Shown one piece after another: positions 4,731 to 5,300 of a stretch of DNA of 5,300 nt. The notes below the pieces were generated by a model that worked only from the letters and a program-made list of their open reading frames with translations, was not told the origin of the DNA and searched no databases. Within the stretch, counting starts at the first letter, position 1. Each line of letters begins with the position of its first letter. The stretch comes from Pseudomonadota bacterium (GTDB taxonomy: Bacteria > Pseudomonadota > Alphaproteobacteria > Acetobacterales > Acetobacteraceae). Location: contig JAKBCD010000179.1 in NCBI GenBank assembly GCA_021808205.1, positions 1 through 5,300 of the forward strand, read 5' to 3'. Made by a program: the position numbers and the translations under genes.

Positions 4731-5300
4731 ATGGCCAAGGAACAAAGCTACGAAAAACGGCTCCGCCACCTCCAGATCGAGCTGGTCAAGCTGCAACGCC
4801 ACGTCATTTCCGAAGGGCGCAAGCTGTTGATCATCCTGGAAGGCCGGGACGGTGCCGGCAAGGACGGCACCATCAAGCGCATCATCGAGCATCTTTCCCC
4901 GCGCGATATCCGCGTGGTAGCCCTGCCCAAGCCCTCGGATGTTGAAGTCACGCAATGGTATTTCCAGCGCTACGTGGAACATCTACCCGCCGCCGGCGAG
5001 ATCGTGCTGTTCAACCGCTCCTGGTACAACCGCGCCGGGGTGGAGAAGGTGATGGGCTTCTGCTCGGAGAGCGAATACCAGGAGTTCATGCGTACCGTGC
5101 CGGTGTTCGAATCCATGCTGGCCGATGCCGGCATCCATATCGTCAAATATTATCTGGATATCGACCGCAAGGAACAGAAAAAACGCCTTGGAGACCGGCG
5201 GGACGACCCGCTGAAGCAATGGAAGATCAGCCCTATCGACGAAAAGGCGCTGAAGCATTTCGACGACTACACCAAGGCCCGCAACGCCATGTTGATAGGC
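4731..5300 (+). CDS. ppk2: Polyphosphate kinase 2, one-domain type (3' end outside window)
   Basis: PPK2 moves phosphate between inorganic polyphosphate and nucleotides, in most one-domain enzymes making ATP or GTP from the diphosphate. The 190 codons present start MAKEQSYEKRLRHLQIELVK, the usual leading helix of the PA0141-like group. Walker A is GRDGAGKD (38-45), with the key Asp40 and Lys44. The Walker B region reads EIVLFNRSWYNRAGVEKVMGF (90-110), with Asn95 where Asp is often found. VKYYLDIDRKEQKKRL (138-153) and the lid segment RRDDPLKQWKISPID (156-170), rich in basic residues for binding polyphosphate, follow. The reading frame is intact to the window end, and the final roughly 50-100 residues are missing. 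ATG 4731 is preferred, although an in-frame ATG at 4719 exists; neither has a Shine-Dalgarno, and 4719 falls inside the candidate -10. The gene is divergent from the SnoaL-like gene. No ppk1 or ppx is nearby. Confidence 0.95.
   Translation, partial: MAKEQSYEKRLRHLQIELVKLQRHVISEGRKLLIILEGRDGAGKDGTIKRIIEHLSPRDIRVVALPKPSDVEVTQWYFQRYVEHLPAAGEIVLFNRSWYNRAGVEKVMGFCSESEYQEFMRTVPVFESMLADAGIHIVKYYLDIDRKEQKKRLGDRRDDPLKQWKISPIDEKALKHFDDYTKARNAMLIG

Noticed and set aside
4232..4945. 237-codon + strand frame crossing the SnoaL-like gene and ppk2
   Set aside because: It is antisense to one gene and out of frame with the other; both of those have clear family motifs.

Overview
The window looks like ordinary chromosomal DNA from a GC-rich alphaproteobacterium, probably of the Acetobacteraceae/Rhodospirillales type. 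This is inferred from the alphaproteobacterial style of the IF3, the OprB-type sugar porin, the one-domain PPK2, and a low-complexity Arg/Gln/Asn-rich protein tail that resembles DUF4167 proteins. No sequence search was possible, so the taxonomy is a judgement from protein style.

Layout, left to right. (1) Positions 3-575, + strand: the C-terminal part of a disordered, highly charged protein with (D/E)NRQG repeats and an AT-hook-like tail. (2) Positions 603-631: a strong symmetrical terminator shared with the convergent infC gene. (3) Positions 655-1194, - strand: infC (translation initiation factor IF3). Its conserved N-terminus runs well upstream of the first in-frame ATG, and the only start codon placed correctly after a Shine-Dalgarno is a non-canonical ATA. 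(4) Positions 1333-2286, - strand: a family 2 type glycosyltransferase, divergent from (5) positions 2381-2869, + strand: a GNAT N-acetyltransferase. (6) Positions 2947-4224, + strand: an OprB-family carbohydrate porin that most likely starts at TTG. It is convergent with (7) positions 4262-4645, - strand: a small SnoaL/NTF2-like protein. (8) Positions 4731-5300, + strand: the N-terminal 190 codons of polyphosphate kinase 2, cut by the window end and divergent from the SnoaL-like gene.

The genes do not form one pathway. Every gene is either divergent from or convergent with a neighbour, or separated from its co-directional neighbour by a gap of about 75-140 bp, so each is probably its own transcription unit. 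Shared themes are limited: translation control (infC), envelope and sugar uptake (OprB, possibly the glycosyltransferase), and phosphate or energy storage (PPK2). I see no phage, transposon, CRISPR, toxin-antitoxin or biosynthetic cluster, and no sign of a new multi-gene system. The points most worth following are at expression-signal level: the ATA start of infC, the SD-plus-TTG start and upstream inverted repeat of the porin, and a possible leaderless start for ppk2.
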